This document shows positions 46,016 through 59,826 of a stretch of 64,000 bases of DNA, one piece after another. Source of the DNA: an uncultured Elusimicrobiales bacterium (GTDB lineage: Bacteria > Elusimicrobiota > Elusimicrobia > Elusimicrobiales > Elusimicrobiaceae); contig CALVGG010000003.1 of the NCBI GenBank assembly GCA_944327085.1, forward strand, positions 244,551 through 308,550, read 5' to 3'. The position numbers and the translations under genes are program-made. Below the pieces are notes generated by a model. The model was not told the origin of the DNA. It worked only from the letters and a program-made list of their open reading frames with translations, and did no database searches. Positions within the stretch are counted from its first letter, which is position 1. Every line of letters begins with the position of its first letter.

Positions 46016-46372
46016 TTATTTAACAAAGTAAGAGTCCATCGGCTTAGGGGTACCCGTGCATACATTGTTTTGGCATACGGGGTCAATTTCCACATAGCAC
46101 ATTTGCATGGTGCAGGCCGCAGCGGCGCATTGCTTTTCCCACGCGGTTTGTAACTTTTCCGCCGCCGCTTTGTTTACGGATTCATACCCCTGGCACATAC
46201 AGCAGCCTTTTTTAACGGCTACGCAGTCTGCGTCCGTTTGGCAGGATTTATCTGCCTTAGCCAACAACTTGGTATACGTGGCGGAAGTAGCATTTACCGG
46301 GGCGTTTTTCATTCCGGAAGAGCACGCCCCCACTAATAATACACACCCTAATAAAACAATTACCTTTTGCAT
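46016..46372 (-). CDS. Cysteine-rich lipoprotein, paralogue C
   Basis: 118 residues with lipobox VGACSS and the same ten-cysteine domain (KSCQTDADCVAVKKGCC, MC, then QMCYVEIDPVC and a C-terminal CTGTPKPM). More than half of the residues match paralogue D by eye, implying a fairly recent duplication. SD AAGGAT precedes the ATG, 9 bases after the previous gene. No known function. Confidence 0.75.
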   Translation of the reverse strand: MQKVIVLLGCVLLVGACSSGMKNAPVNATSATYTKLLAKADKSCQTDADCVAVKKGCCMCQGYESVNKAAAEKLQTAWEKQCAAAACTMQMCYVEIDPVCQNNVCTGTPKPMDSYFVK

Positions 46373-46381
46373 ATCTAATCC

Positions 46382-46705
46382 TTAATTATCCATTAATTTA
46401 CCTACACAGCGGTTATTTTGGCAGGATACATCCAAATCCGTAAAACACATTACCTGCATACACGGGGCAGAGGTGCACTCCGCCACCCATTTGGCACGCA
46501 AAGTGCCCGCTACACGGCGGTTTACCGCAATTTTGCCGTCGCAACGGCAGCAGGTGCGGTTTACAGCCACGCAATCGTCATCTGTTTGGCAATCCATATT
46601 GGCTTTAATAATACCTTGATAGGTATTGGTTTTATCGGCCGACGCGCAACCCGCCACCAGCAGGCCGCACAGGGCTAACCCTACACATAAAATGCTTTTT
46701 TTCAT
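46382..46705 (-). CDS. Cysteine-rich lipoprotein, paralogue B
   Basis: 107 residues, lipobox VAGCAS. It keeps all ten domain cysteines (MDCQTDDDCVAVNRTCC, RC, AEC, APC, VMC, VSC, NRC) but is more diverged and ends earlier, without the KPM-SYF tail. SD GGGAG lies before the ATG. Second gene of the cluster. Confidence 0.75.
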   Translation of the reverse strand: MKKSILCVGLALCGLLVAGCASADKTNTYQGIIKANMDCQTDDDCVAVNRTCCRCDGKIAVNRRVAGTLRAKWVAECTSAPCMQVMCFTDLDVSCQNNRCVGKLMDN

Positions 46706-46744
46706 TTCACGCTCCCAAAAAATTACAGGTATATTATATCAAAA

Positions 46745-47080
46745 TTAACGGGCAGTTTTCCCCTCGTTTTCCAATAGGCGGCAGCGGCCGTTATCGCACC
46801 GGGTTTTGATGTGGGAAGTATCCGGCGTTTTATCACATCGGGTATACCAATCTGCCTGCCGGATACGGTTTAAATCCGGCACTTCCATTTTGTTAACGGC
46901 CGCATACCCCCATTGCGGGTAACGGCAAGAAAGCAACACGGCCGTGCAGTCGCTGTCGGCACTGCAAGCGACGTGTACTTTTTCTATATAGTAGGCCATG
47001 GTGGCGTTCATGTGTTTCTCCAAACTGGCATTACACCCCGCCAAAACCATAGCACCTATTATAAAAACCCATTGCCTCAT
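46745..47080 (-). CDS. Cysteine-rich lipoprotein, paralogue A (divergent)
   Basis: 111 residues, lipobox LAGCNA. It belongs with the three genes after it through VACSADSDCTAVLLSC, GYAAVNK and a C-terminal CDNGRCRL, but retains only six of the ten domain cysteines: the CC-x-C part has been replaced by RYPQWG. It may be a decayed or re-specialised member. No SD is visible. First gene of the cluster, 120 bases downstream of fusA. Confidence 0.68.
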   Translation of the reverse strand: MRQWVFIIGAMVLAGCNASLEKHMNATMAYYIEKVHVACSADSDCTAVLLSCRYPQWGYAAVNKMEVPDLNRIRQADWYTRCDKTPDTSHIKTRCDNGRCRLLENEGKTAR

Positions 47081-47152
47081 ACTATTATGTATTTTAACAA
47101 AATTTTTATAAAAGGCCAGCCCTTTCTGCCGAAAATATTTTTATAAAACAAA

Positions 47153-47180
47153 AACGGGGCAGCGGTTAAGCTGCCCCGTT
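47153..47180 (-). terminator. Terminator after fusA
   Basis: A perfect 11-bp stem, AACGGGGCAGC (47153-47163) with GCTGCCCCGTT (47170-47180), loop GGTTAA, then TTTTGTTTTA on the minus strand. It ends the rplJ-to-fusA operon. Confidence 0.9.
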
Positions 47181-47200
47181 ATTATACAAACTGCTTATAC

Positions 47201-49303
47201 TTAAGCGGCCACTTTAGCGGCGGTTCTCTTCTCAATAATTGCTTTAGCCACGTTGGCGGGAACTTCAGCATAGTGGCTGGGTTCCATCGTAAACGAAGCA
47301 CGGCCCTGAGACAGAGAGCGCACGGTGGTAGCGTAACCGAACATTTCGGCCAGCGGCACTTCCGCGCGCACATAGCGCACGTTTCCGCGCACGCCCATTT
47401 CACCGATTTGGCCACGGCGGGAGCTCAAGTCACCAATGATATCACCCAAGTTGGCTTCCGGAGCCACTACTTCTACTTTCATAATAGGTTCCAGAATAAT
47501 CGGGTTGGCTTTCTTGGCACCGTCTTTCAAAGCCATAGAAGCGGCGATTTTAAAGGCCATTTCGGAAGAGTCTACTTCGTGGAAGGACCCGTCGAACACG
47601 GCTACTTTAATGTCTACCAGCGGATAGCCGGCCAAGGCACCGCTGTCCAACGCTTCACGGCAGCCTTTTTCAATGGCAGGAATGTATTCTTTAGGAATGC
47701 GGCCCTGGGTGATTTCGTTAACGAACTCAAACCCTTTGCCTTTTTCCTGCGGTTCCAAGCGGAGGAATACGTGACCGTATTGACCACGACCGCCGGACTG
47801 ACGCACGAACTTGGTTTCCTGTTCCACCGTTTTGGTGATGGTTTCGCGGTAGGCTACCTGCGGGGCGCCTACGTTGGCCTGTACGTTAAATTCGCGTTTC
47901 ATGCGGTCCACAATAATGTCCAAGTGAAGTTCGCCCATACCGGAAATTTCGGTCTGGCCGGTTTCTTCGTTGGTGCGCACGCGGAAGGTTTGATCTTCTT
48001 CGGCCAGGCGGGCCAACGCGTTGGACATTTTTTCTTCATCTTCTTTGGATTTCGGTTCCACCGCAATGGTGATTACCGGTTCCGGGAAGGTGATGCTTTC
48101 CAGCACAATCGGATGATCAGGCGCGCAGATGGTTTGACCCACGCGGGCGTTTTTAATGGCCACGGTGGCGGCAATTTCGCCGGCGCCCAATTCTTTCACT
48201 TCTTCACGTTTATCGGCCATCATACGCATCATGCGGCCCACGCGTTCCGTGGCGTTTTTGCCGGGGAACAATACCGTATCGCCAGCGTGCAATACACCGG
48301 AATAAATGCGGAAGAAGCTTAACTTACCCACAAACGGGTCGGTCTGAATTTTAAAGATAAGGCCGCAGAAAGGCTCTTTGTTAGAGGCTTTGCGTTCTTC
48401 GGTTTCACCGGTATTGGGGTTGGTTCCTTTAATGGCGGGAACGTCTTCAGGAGAGGGAAGATAATCGTTCACGCAGTCCAACAAGGGCTGTACGCCTTTG
48501 TTTTTATAAGAAGAACCGCAGATTACCGGAAAGAACTTACCCGTAAGCGTACCTTTGCGGATGGCTTTTTTGATTTCTTCTACGGAGAAATTCGTTTCGC
48601 CGTTTAAGTAACGTTCCATAATGGCTTCGTCAAAATCGGCGATTTTTTCGATCATTTCCGTATGGGCTTTTTCGGCCGCTTCTTTCAAATCAGCAGGGAT
48701 TTCCACTTCGTTGAAAGTAGCGCCGTTGTGGTCGCCATCCCAAATGATGGCTTTCATTTTTACCAAGTCCACCACGCCCACAAATTTGTCTTCGGCGCCT
48801 ACCGGCAGCTGAATGGGGCAGGCGTTACCGCCCAGTTTTTCTTTGATGGAGTTGGCGGAGCGGATAAAATCGGCACCGATGCGGTCCATCTTATTGATGT
48901 AGGCAATGCGGGGCACGTGATATTTATCAGCCTGGCGCCATACGGTTTCAGATTGAGGTTCCACACCCTGAACGCCGTCAAAGCAGCACACCGCGCCGTC
49001 CAGAACGCGCAAAGAACGTTCCACTTCGGCGGTAAAGTCCACGTGGCCGGGAGTGTCAATGATGTTGAGCTGGCAGTCTTTCCATACACAGTAGATGGCG
49101 GCGGAAGTGATCGTAATGCCTCTTTCACGTTCCTGTTCCATCCAGTCCGTCACGGAAGCGCCGTCGTGCGTTTCCCCGATTTTGTGCACTTTACCGGTGT
49201 AGTAAAGGATTCTTTCAGACGTGGTGGTTTTACCGGCGTCAATGTGCGCGATAATACCGATGTTTCTGATTTTATTTAAAGGGTAAGTTTTAAATTCGGC
49301 CAT
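47201..49303 (-). CDS. fusA: Elongation factor G
   Basis: Translocation GTPase of 700 residues. G1 [20 protein letters not shown]2 [10 protein letters not shown]3 DTPGHVDF and G4 NKMDR are intact, followed by domains II-V with [10 protein letters not shown] and the C-terminal [15 protein letters not shown]. The tuf gene that usually follows is not here. Gap to rpsG is 13 bases. Confidence 0.98.
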   Translation of the reverse strand: MAEFKTYPLNKIRNIGIIAHIDAGKTTTSERILYYTGKVHKIGETHDGASVTDWMEQERERGITITSAAIYCVWKDCQLNIIDTPGHVDFTAEVERSLRVLDGAVCCFDGVQGVEPQSETVWRQADKYHVPRIAYINKMDRIGADFIRSANSIKEKLGGNACPIQLPVGAEDKFVGVVDLVKMKAIIWDGDHNGATFNEVEIPADLKEAAEKAHTEMIEKIADFDEAIMERYLNGETNFSVEEIKKAIRKGTLTGKFFPVICGSSYKNKGVQPLLDCVNDYLPSPEDVPAIKGTNPNTGETEERKASNKEPFCGLIFKIQTDPFVGKLSFFRIYSGVLHAGDTVLFPGKNATERVGRMMRMMADKREEVKELGAGEIAATVAIKNARVGQTICAPDHPIVLESITFPEPVITIAVEPKSKEDEEKMSNALARLAEEDQTFRVRTNEETGQTEISGMGELHLDIIVDRMKREFNVQANVGAPQVAYRETITKTVEQETKFVRQSGGRGQYGHVFLRLEPQEKGKGFEFVNEITQGRIPKEYIPAIEKGCREALDSGALAGYPLVDIKVAVFDGSFHEVDSSEMAFKIAASMALKDGAKKANPIILEPIMKVEVVAPEANLGDIIGDLSSRRGQIGEMGVRGNVRYVRAEVPLAEMFGYATTVRSLSQGRASFTMEPSHYAEVPANVAKAIIEKRTAAKVAA

Positions 49304-49316
49304 ATCTTATTCCCAA

Positions 49317-49796
49317 TTACCATTTAAAATGGGCAAAAGCGCGGTTGGCTTCGGCCATTTTATGCACGTCTTCTCTTTTCTTAAACGCGGTACCTTCTTT
49401 TTTGGAGCCCAAGATGATTTCTTCGGCCAATTTTTCGGCCATTGGGCGGCCTTTGCGGCTTTGCGCGGCACCAATTAACCAGCGCATAGCCAAAGAGGTG
49501 CTGCGAAGAGGTTTCACTTCCGTGGGAACCTGATAGGTGGCACCACCCACGCGGCGGGCTTTTACTTCCACCAACGGGCGGACGTTTTCAATGCATTTGT
49601 TAAAAACGTCAATGGCGTTTTCTTTGGTTTTTTCGGCAATGATAGCCATGGCACCGTCCAAGATTTTCTCGGCGGTAGACGTCTTACCTTCAAAATTTAA
49701 TTTGTTAATAAACCGGGAAACCAACACGGAATTGTATTTAAAATCCGGTGCGGGTTGCGGTCTTCTGTCTCTGGGTCTTAAACCTTTTCTAGGCAT
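49317..49796 (-). CDS. rpsG: 30S ribosomal protein S7
   Basis: 159 residues, head assembly protein. PDFKYNSVLVSRFINKLNF and VEVKARRVGGATYQVPTEV are S7 signatures. S7 is the str-operon autoregulator in E. coli; not assessed here. Confidence 0.97.
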   Translation of the reverse strand: MPRKGLRPRDRRPQPAPDFKYNSVLVSRFINKLNFEGKTSTAEKILDGAMAIIAEKTKENAIDVFNKCIENVRPLVEVKARRVGGATYQVPTEVKPLRSTSLAMRWLIGAAQSRKGRPMAEKLAEEIILGSKKEGTAFKKREDVHKMAEANRAFAHFKW

Positions 49797-49814
49797 ATTC
49801 TTCTAACTCCTAAA

Positions 49815-50195
49815 TTATTTACCGGCCTTGGGTCTCTTTACGCCGTAAAGAGATCTGCCCTGTTTTCTGTTTTCCACGCCGGACGCGTCCAACGCGCCGC
49901 GGATGATGTGATAACGCACACCCGGCAAGTCTTTCACACGGCCGCCGCGCACGAGCACAATGGAGTGTTCCTGCAGGTTGTGGCCTTCTCCGGGAATATA
50001 AGCGGTGACTTCCACTTTGGAGGTCAACTTCACACGGGCAACCTTTCTTAAAGCAGAGTTAGGCTTTTTGGGGGTTGTGGTGTAAACACGGGTGCAGACG
50101 CCGCGTCTCTGCGGGCAAGCCTGCAACGCCGGGGATTTCGTTCTGTGAATTTCTTTCGCCCGTCCGTATTTTACTAATTGGTTTACTGTTGGCAT
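49815..50195 (-). CDS. rpsL: 30S ribosomal protein S12
   Basis: 126 residues, decoding-centre protein. [28 protein letters not shown] and [14 protein letters not shown] are conserved. The lysines whose mutation gives streptomycin resistance in E. coli are the wild-type residues. Its ATG overlaps the rpoC stop (TAATG). Confidence 0.97.
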   Translation of the reverse strand: MPTVNQLVKYGRAKEIHRTKSPALQACPQRRGVCTRVYTTTPKKPNSALRKVARVKLTSKVEVTAYIPGEGHNLQEHSIVLVRGGRVKDLPGVRYHIIRGALDASGVENRKQGRSLYGVKRPKAGK

Positions 50196-53100
50196 TACTT
50201 CTCTCCTGTTTCTTTGCTTTGTTCTTTAAATTCTTCGGCTATTTGCCGGGCGGAAATACCAGTACCCGCCGGGATTAAATGGCCTACGATTACGTTTTCT
50301 TTCAGGCCCTGCAATTCATCAACTTGGCCCGTGATTGCGGCATCCGTCAAAACCTTGGTGGTTTCTTGGAAGCTTGCCGCAGATATAAATGATTCGGACG
50401 CTAAAGACGCTTTACTGATACCCAAAAGGATGGTTTCGGCATCGGCCATGCGTTTGCCGGCGGCTTTCATTTTTGCGTTTTCACGCAGCCAGCTGGCACG
50501 GCTGATGATTTCCCCTTTCAGGAAATGCGTATCTCCCGCATCCAGAATTTTCACGTTCCCCAACATCTGACGGACAATAACCTCAATATGTCTGTCATTA
50601 ATCGTAACGCCCTGCAGTCTGTACACTTCCTGGATGGCGTTTAACAGGAACTCTTGCGCTTCTTTGTCGCCTTTGACGCGCAACACATCGTGCGGGTCAA
50701 TGGCGCCGTCGGTCAGGGCTTCGCCCACGCCGACATGGTCGCCTTCGTATACGACCAAGTGTTTGCCCTGCGGAATGCTGTACTGCTTGACCTGGTTGGT
50801 CTCTTCGTTCCGCACGACTACTTCAATCAAACCTTTGGGAGAGGTTTCCAAGCTTACGATACCCTCAAACTCGGAAATGATAGCCGGGTTGCGGGGGCGG
50901 CGCGCTTCAAACAACTCCGCGATTCTGGGCAGACCGCCCGTGATGTCTTTGGTACCGCCGGCTTCGCGGCCGATCTTCGCCAATACATCCCCGGGTTCTA
51001 CCTCTTCGCCGCTTTCCACCATTAAGATGGTGTCAATAGGAAGCGGCAAGTTCATTTTGGAACCTTTGCCTTCAATGCTGATGCGCGGGTTTTTCTTACC
51101 CATGCGGCTGGCAATAATTTTACGTTCAATAACACCCGTCACTTTGTTGCGTTCTTCCTGCAGGGTGATACCTTCCACCACGTCGGTCAATTTGACCGTG
51201 CCTTTCACTTCGGCAAGCACAGGAATGGAGTGCGGATCCCATTCGGCCAGCAAGGTTCCTTTTTCCACGGTGGCTTTATCCGCGGTATAAACGGAAGCAC
51301 CGTACTGAATCTTATATTCTTTTATTGTACCATTTCCGGCCTCTACAAAGATAGAGCCGTTTCTGGAAATACAAATTTTGTTATCGTAGCGGTTGGTAAT
51401 CAATTTAACGTCTTTAAACGTTACTTTACCGGAAACTTCCGCCACGGCCTGGGAGCGGGACAATACACGGGAAGCCGTACCACCGATGTGGAAGGTACGC
51501 AGCGTTAACTGGGTACCCGGTTCACCGATGGACTGGGCAGCAATGATACCTACCGCGTCGCCGGGGTTGCTCTTGCTGGCCGTAGCCAAAGACAAACCAT
51601 AGCAGCGCGCGCATACGCCGTAGGGCGCTTCGCAGGTAAGTACGGAGCGGATACGTACGGATTCCACGCCGTATTTCTTTACCAGTTTGCTCTGTTCCAG
51701 GGTAATTAAATCGCCTTCTTTGATGATGGTTAAGTCTTTACCGTCTTTGGTTTTGACTACCACATCTTCCAAGCTGGTGCGGCCCAAAATACGTTCTTCA
51801 ATGGGTTCCACCATATCTTCCCCGCTCATTAAGGATTTAACAACAATCCCGTTGTGGGTGCCGCAGTCTTCTTCCGTAATTACTACGTTGTGGGCCACGT
51901 CCACCAAGCGGCGGGTTAAGTAACCGGCGTCGGCCGTTTTCAAAGCCGTATCGGACAAACCTTTACGACCGCCGTGCGTGGAAATGAAGTATTCCAACAC
52001 GGACAAGCCTTCGCGGAAGTTGGCGGTAATCGGGTTTTCAATAATTTCACCCTGGCCGCCGGTCAGCTTCTTCTGCGGTTTAGCCATCAAACCGCGCATA
52101 CCGGCCAGCTGGCGCACCTGTTGGCGGGAACCGCGGGCGCCGGAGTCCGCCATCATGTAGACGGAGTTAAAACGCTGGCCGCTGTGTTCCTTGTTGGTCG
52201 GGTCGTATTTGGAATCTTCAAACTTTTTCATTTCTTTGAAGAGTTCCGCGCCTACGTCGTCCGTTACGCGGGTCCAAATATCGATTACTTTGTTATAACG
52301 TTCGCCTTCCGTAATAATACCGGCTTCGGCTTGAGCCTGAATTTGGGCCACTTGTTTTTTGGCGTCCGCAATGTATTTTTGTTTGGCGGCGGGAATGGTC
52401 ATATCCGCTACAGAGATGGACAAACCGGATTTGGTAGCATAGCTGTAGCCCATCTTCATGATGTTATCCAAGAGCTGCACGGCGGCATAGCGGCCGTATT
52501 TTTTGCTCTTGTAGCATTCATCCACCAAAGAGGCCAACACTTTTTTATCAACGGTTTTGTTGATGTATTCCCAACCTTCCGGCATCACTTGGTTGAAAAT
52601 AATGCGGCCCACGGAAGTAAAATCCTTCCATTTGGAAGCGTCGGATTCTTCTTCGGGTTTTAAACCGGGCTCCGGAATGGCATTAATCCCGCGCACTTTA
52701 ATTTTGGCGTGCAGGGAAAGTTTGCCGTATTCCAAAGCCACCAGGGCTTCTTCTTTGCTGCCGAAGATGGAGCCTTCGCCAATATCCCCGTCTTTAATGG
52801 TGGTAATAAAGTTGATACCCAATACCATATCGTGGGAGGGGGTGGCAATCGGCTTACCGGAAGCAGGAGACAAAATGTTGTTGGAAGCCAACATCAAAGC
52901 GCGCGCTTCCATTTGTGCTTCCAGCGAAAGCGGTACGTGAACGGCCATCTGGTCACCGTCGAAGTCAGCGTTAAAAGCGGCGCAGGTAAGCGGATGCAGC
53001 TGAATGGCTTTACCTTCAATCAGCACCGGTTCAAACGCCTGGATACCCAAGCGGTGCAAGGTAGGAGCACGGTTTAAAAGCACCGGGTGGTTTTTGGTTA

Positions 53101-54358
53101 CTTTTTCCAAAATATCCCAAATTTCCGGGCGCACGCGCTCCAACATTTTTTTGGCGGATTTAAGGGTTACCCCTTCTTTTTTCATCAGTTCGCCAATGAT
53201 AAACGGTTTGAAAAGTTCCAACGCCATCAGTTTGGGCAAACCGCACTGGTGCAGTTTCAAGTTCGGGCCTACCACAATAACGGAACGGCCGGAATAGTCC
53301 ACACGTTTACCCAACAGGTTCTGACGGAAACGCCCGTGTTTGCCTTTAATGCTGTCAGACAAAGATTTAAGCGGTCTGCCGCCGGGCCCGATAAAGAATT
53401 TACCGCGGGCACCGTTTTCAATCAACGCGTCCACCGCTTCCTGCAAGAGGCGCTTTTCGTTATAAATCATTACTTCAGGCGCGCGCAGGGATTCAATGTG
53501 TTTCAAGCGGTTATTGCGGTTGATAATGCGGCGGTACAAATCGTTTAAGTCAGACGCGGCAAAACGGCCGCCGTCGAGCGGGACGAGCGGGCGCAAATCC
53601 GGCGGGATTACCGGCAGCACCGTCATAATCATCCATTCGGGGCGGTTGCCGCTTTCTTTAAACTCTTCCATCGTTTTAATGCGGCGGATAAGTTTGTTGC
53701 GTTCCAGTTCGCTCTGCGTGTTTTTTAATTGTTCGTGCAAAGCGGGAATTTCTTTATCAAAATCAATATCTTCCAGCAGTTTTTTAATAGCCGGGGCGCC
53801 GATGTCCACTTTCAGGCGGGAGCCATGTTTCTTGCGGGCTTCGCGCACTTGCACGTCGGAAAGTAAGGTGCCTTTTTTGTAGTCCGTGCGGCCGGTTACG
53901 CTGTCTACGCAGTCTTCAATAACCACATAAGCGGCATAATACACCACGCGTTCCAAATCCGTGGTGCGCATATCCAGCATAATACCAATGCGGGACGGGT
54001 TCTTGCGCAGGAACCACACATGCGCCACCGGCACGGCCAGTTCAATGTGGCCCATGCGTTCACGGCGCACTTTGGATTCCGTAATTTCCACACCGCAGCG
54101 GTCGCACTGGATGCCTTTAAATTTTACCCAGCGGTATTTGCCGCAGGCGCATTCGTAGTCTTTCGTCGGCCCGAAAATGCGTTCGCAGAACAGGCCGTCG
54201 CGCTCCGGTTTGAGCGTGCGGTAATTGATGGTTTCCGGTTTTTTTACTTCCCCGTAAGACCAGGACAGAATCTGTTCCGGGCTGGCAATGCCCAATTTGA
54301 TGGCATCAAAGTCAAAGAAATTTAATTCGCTAAGTTTTTTCACTTTTTTCGTTTGCAT
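50195..54358 (-). CDS. rpoC: RNA polymerase beta' subunit
   Basis: 1387 residues. The N-terminal zinc ribbon (CACGKYRW, then CDRCGVE), the catalytic magnesium loop [12 protein letters not shown], the trigger-loop region and the second zinc site (CGTHNG, then [13 protein letters not shown]) are present. The frame starts at a TTG, but the ATG at 54358 with CGGAGC upstream is used. It follows rpoB by 18 bases and is translationally coupled to rpsL. Confidence 0.98.
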   Translation of the reverse strand: MQTKKVKKLSELNFFDFDAIKLGIASPEQILSWSYGEVKKPETINYRTLKPERDGLFCERIFGPTKDYECACGKYRWVKFKGIQCDRCGVEITESKVRRERMGHIELAVPVAHVWFLRKNPSRIGIMLDMRTTDLERVVYYAAYVVIEDCVDSVTGRTDYKKGTLLSDVQVREARKKHGSRLKVDIGAPAIKKLLEDIDFDKEIPALHEQLKNTQSELERNKLIRRIKTMEEFKESGNRPEWMIMTVLPVIPPDLRPLVPLDGGRFAASDLNDLYRRIINRNNRLKHIESLRAPEVMIYNEKRLLQEAVDALIENGARGKFFIGPGGRPLKSLSDSIKGKHGRFRQNLLGKRVDYSGRSVIVVGPNLKLHQCGLPKLMALELFKPFIIGELMKKEGVTLKSAKKMLERVRPEIWDILEKVTKNHPVLLNRAPTLHRLGIQAFEPVLIEGKAIQLHPLTCAAFNADFDGDQMAVHVPLSLEAQMEARALMLASNNILSPASGKPIATPSHDMVLGINFITTIKDGDIGEGSIFGSKEEALVALEYGKLSLHAKIKVRGINAIPEPGLKPEEESDASKWKDFTSVGRIIFNQVMPEGWEYINKTVDKKVLASLVDECYKSKKYGRYAAVQLLDNIMKMGYSYATKSGLSISVADMTIPAAKQKYIADAKKQVAQIQAQAEAGIITEGERYNKVIDIWTRVTDDVGAELFKEMKKFEDSKYDPTNKEHSGQRFNSVYMMADSGARGSRQQVRQLAGMRGLMAKPQKKLTGGQGEIIENPITANFREGLSVLEYFISTHGGRKGLSDTALKTADAGYLTRRLVDVAHNVVITEEDCGTHNGIVVKSLMSGEDMVEPIEERILGRTSLEDVVVKTKDGKDLTIIKEGDLITLEQSKLVKKYGVESVRIRSVLTCEAPYGVCARCYGLSLATASKSNPGDAVGIIAAQSIGEPGTQLTLRTFHIGGTASRVLSRSQAVAEVSGKVTFKDVKLITNRYDNKICISRNGSIFVEAGNGTIKEYKIQYGASVYTADKATVEKGTLLAEWDPHSIPVLAEVKGTVKLTDVVEGITLQEERNKVTGVIERKIIASRMGKKNPRISIEGKGSKMNLPLPIDTILMVESGEEVEPGDVLAKIGREAGGTKDITGGLPRIAELFEARRPRNPAIISEFEGIVSLETSPKGLIEVVVRNEETNQVKQYSIPQGKHLVVYEGDHVGVGEALTDGAIDPHDVLRVKGDKEAQEFLLNAIQEVYRLQGVTINDRHIEVIVRQMLGNVKILDAGDTHFLKGEIISRASWLRENAKMKAAGKRMADAETILLGISKASLASESFISAASFQETTKVLTDAAITGQVDELQGLKENVIVGHLIPAGTGISARQIAEEFKEQSKETGEK

Positions 54359-54376
54359 GTTCAAAAGCTCCGAACG

Positions 54377-58243
<3,867 letters not shown>

Positions 58244-58324
58244 TTTGCCAATATCCTGCTGCTTTTTGGAAGTCAGCCCGTTTGCGTTTTTCACGCACAA
58301 GAAAAACCAAACCGGCCGCTTGGA

Positions 58325-58386
58325 TACCCCATTACACCCTGGGGGTACGCAAGCCCCAGCCCCGTTTTTACACGGGGCAAGGGCTT
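58325..58386 (-). other. Two stem-loops in the rplL-rpoB spacer
   Basis: TACCCC/GGGGTA (58325-58347) and a longer hairpin made of AAGCCC/GGGCTT outside and GCCCCGT/ACGGGGC inside (58351-58386). Neither is followed by a U run on the minus strand. In E. coli the same spacer has an attenuator and an RNase III site, so a processing role is reasonable but unproven. Confidence 0.5.
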
Positions 58387-58405
58387 AAATAATACCGTTG
58401 TTGAA

Positions 58406-58792
58406 CTATTTGAGTTCTACGGTGCCGCCGGCTTCGGTGATTTTCTTTTTCAGTTCTTCAGCTTCAGCTTTGGCAACGTTTTCTTTTACGGCTTTCGGGG
58501 CGCCTTCAACCAGGTCTTTGGCTTCTTTCAAGCCCAAGCCGGTGATTTCGCGCACCACTTTGATTACGCTGATTTTTTTGGCAGCGTCAACAGCGGTCAA
58601 CACAACGTTGAATTCGTCTTTTTCTTCAGCGGCGGCAGCACCGGCAGCAGCAGGAGCAGCAGCAACGGCCACGGCGGGAGCGGCGGCCTTTACGCCGAAT
58701 TTTTCTTCAATAGCTTTCACGAGTTCGGAAAGTTCCAGAACGGTGAGTTCAGCAATAGCGTTTACTAATTCTTCTTTGGTCAATTTAGCCAT
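58406..58792 (-). CDS. rplL: 50S ribosomal protein L7/L12
   Basis: 128-residue stalk protein: N-terminal dimerisation part, Ala-rich hinge (about 35-55), C-terminal factor-binding domain with [20 protein letters not shown]. It is usually present in four to six copies per ribosome, so it needs more synthesis than L10. It is preceded by a 263-base spacer with an attenuator-like structure. Confidence 0.97.
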   Translation of the reverse strand: MAKLTKEELVNAIAELTVLELSELVKAIEEKFGVKAAAPAVAVAAAPAAAGAAAAEEKDEFNVVLTAVDAAKKISVIKVVREITGLGLKEAKDLVEGAPKAVKENVAKAEAEELKKKITEAGGTVELK

Positions 58793-58925
58793 TTTATTTA
58801 TTTCCTTATTTTATAGAGTAGCTGCCTTCTGCGTGGGCCGTGCCCACGCCCGTGCATTTATCCTTTCGGGCTACTACCGCACTTTGGCGGGTTTAGATTT
58901 GGTTTACACAGCCGGGCTGATTAAA

Positions 58926-59009
58926 AAGCCCGCCGGTTTTTTGGGCTTAAGCAATATACGCCGGAGAAATTCTCCACCCATATTTATGCTTAGACAAGCC
59001 CAAAAAACC
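58926..59009 (-). promoter_or_regulatory. Attenuator-like structure between rplJ and rplL
   Basis: In transcription order, GGTTTTTTGGGCTT (59009-58996) can pair with AAGCCCAAAAAACC (58948-58935) over 14 perfect pairs. The latter's AAGCCC can instead pair with GGGCTT (58931-58926), which runs into TTTTAAT, a terminator form. A GGAGAATTTCTCC hairpin (58963-58975 region) lies in the loop. The two pairings exclude each other. Confidence 0.5.
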
Positions 59010-59055
59010 TTGACCGCCAAGATGCAGTTCCCTACACCCCGGCAGGCTGCACGCC

Positions 59056-59583
59056 TTATTTGCCGTTTTGTTTGTCTTCCACGGCTTTGATGACGTAAGC
59101 CAAATCCCGTATCGGAGCTTGCAGGACTTGAGCGGACTGCGCAACCGCGCTGTACAGCGCGCCGGCCAGCTTGGAGAGGTTTTCTTCCTTGGTACCGATG
59201 GTAGCCAATTGTTTTACCTGTTCTTCGCTGTACCAAACGCCGTCCGAATAACAAGCTCTGAGCTTCAAAGCCGCAAATTTCTTTTGGAAATCCACCAGCG
59301 CTTTGGCCACGGCGGCAATATCACCGCCTACGGCAATAGCCGTGGGCCCTTGGAAGAGCTTGGCATCCGCGCCTTCAACTTTGGCCTGGCGAATGGCATG
59401 TTCCACGATGGAGTTGCGTTCCACACGGAATTTAGCTCCCGTGGGGCGCAGCTGCGCGCGCAGTTCGGCCATGTCCACGAACTTCAAGCCTTGATAGGCC
59501 GTGAAGAACAAGGTGCCGGCTTGTTGAATTTCCTGAGATAAGTCTTGCGACTTTTGTTTCTTTTGGTCTTTGGTCAGGTTCAT
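59056..59583 (-). CDS. rplJ: 50S ribosomal protein L10
   Basis: 175-residue stalk base protein that anchors L7/L12 dimers. YQGLKFVDMAELRAQLRPTG and RVERNSIVEHAI are typical. It is preceded by its own promoter and a structured leader (59611-59696). Genes rplK and rplA, which often lie upstream, are not here. Confidence 0.95.
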   Translation of the reverse strand: MNLTKDQKKQKSQDLSQEIQQAGTLFFTAYQGLKFVDMAELRAQLRPTGAKFRVERNSIVEHAIRQAKVEGADAKLFQGPTAIAVGGDIAAVAKALVDFQKKFAALKLRACYSDGVWYSEEQVKQLATIGTKEENLSKLAGALYSAVAQSAQVLQAPIRDLAYVIKAVEDKQNGK

Positions 59584-59610
59584 TTTCTTGCCTGTATTAC
59601 TAACAAACGC

Positions 59611-59696
59611 CTGCCGTTTCCCGCTTGTTTTTAGACAGAGAAAACGACAGCCAAGGACACCCCTTCCCTACGGTTTCCCGTCGGAGGATGTCTTGG
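59611..59696 (-). promoter_or_regulatory. L10-type ribosomal protein leader
   Basis: The 140-base leader of rplJ has two hairpins. The first transcribed is CCAAGACA (59696-59689) with TGTCCTTGG (59659-59651), capped by an ACGG/CCGT stem. The second is made of 59650-59640 with 59620-59611. Position and shape fit the L10 leader bound by the L10-(L12)4 complex; assignment is by context and folding by eye. Confidence 0.55.
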
Positions 59697-59732
59697 TATG
59701 CGTTTAAGTAAATCTGTTTTGTTGCTACTATT

Positions 59733-59761
59733 ATTTTATCAATAAAAGCCGCCTATTGCAA
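59733..59761 (-). promoter_or_regulatory. Promoter of the rplJL-rpoBC-str operon
   Basis: Minus-strand TTGCAA (59756-59761), exactly 17 bases, TAAAAT (59733-59738). A further TATAAT lies upstream at 59800-59805. Transcription would start near 59726. Confidence 0.65.
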
Positions 59762-59826
59762 CCAGTTTTGCAAACGTTTTATCCGCGGCTCTTGTAAATA
59801 TTATACAAAATTTTTGGCGAATTTGT

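Noticed and set aside
47273..48322. Plus-strand open frame of 349 codons
   Set aside because: It is the antisense shadow of fusA. Composition is odd and no family resemblance is seen; fusA itself is certain.
51974..52663. Plus-strand frame of 229 codons inside rpoC
   Set aside because: Antisense shadow of rpoC, rich in Phe/His/Gly as such shadows usually are.
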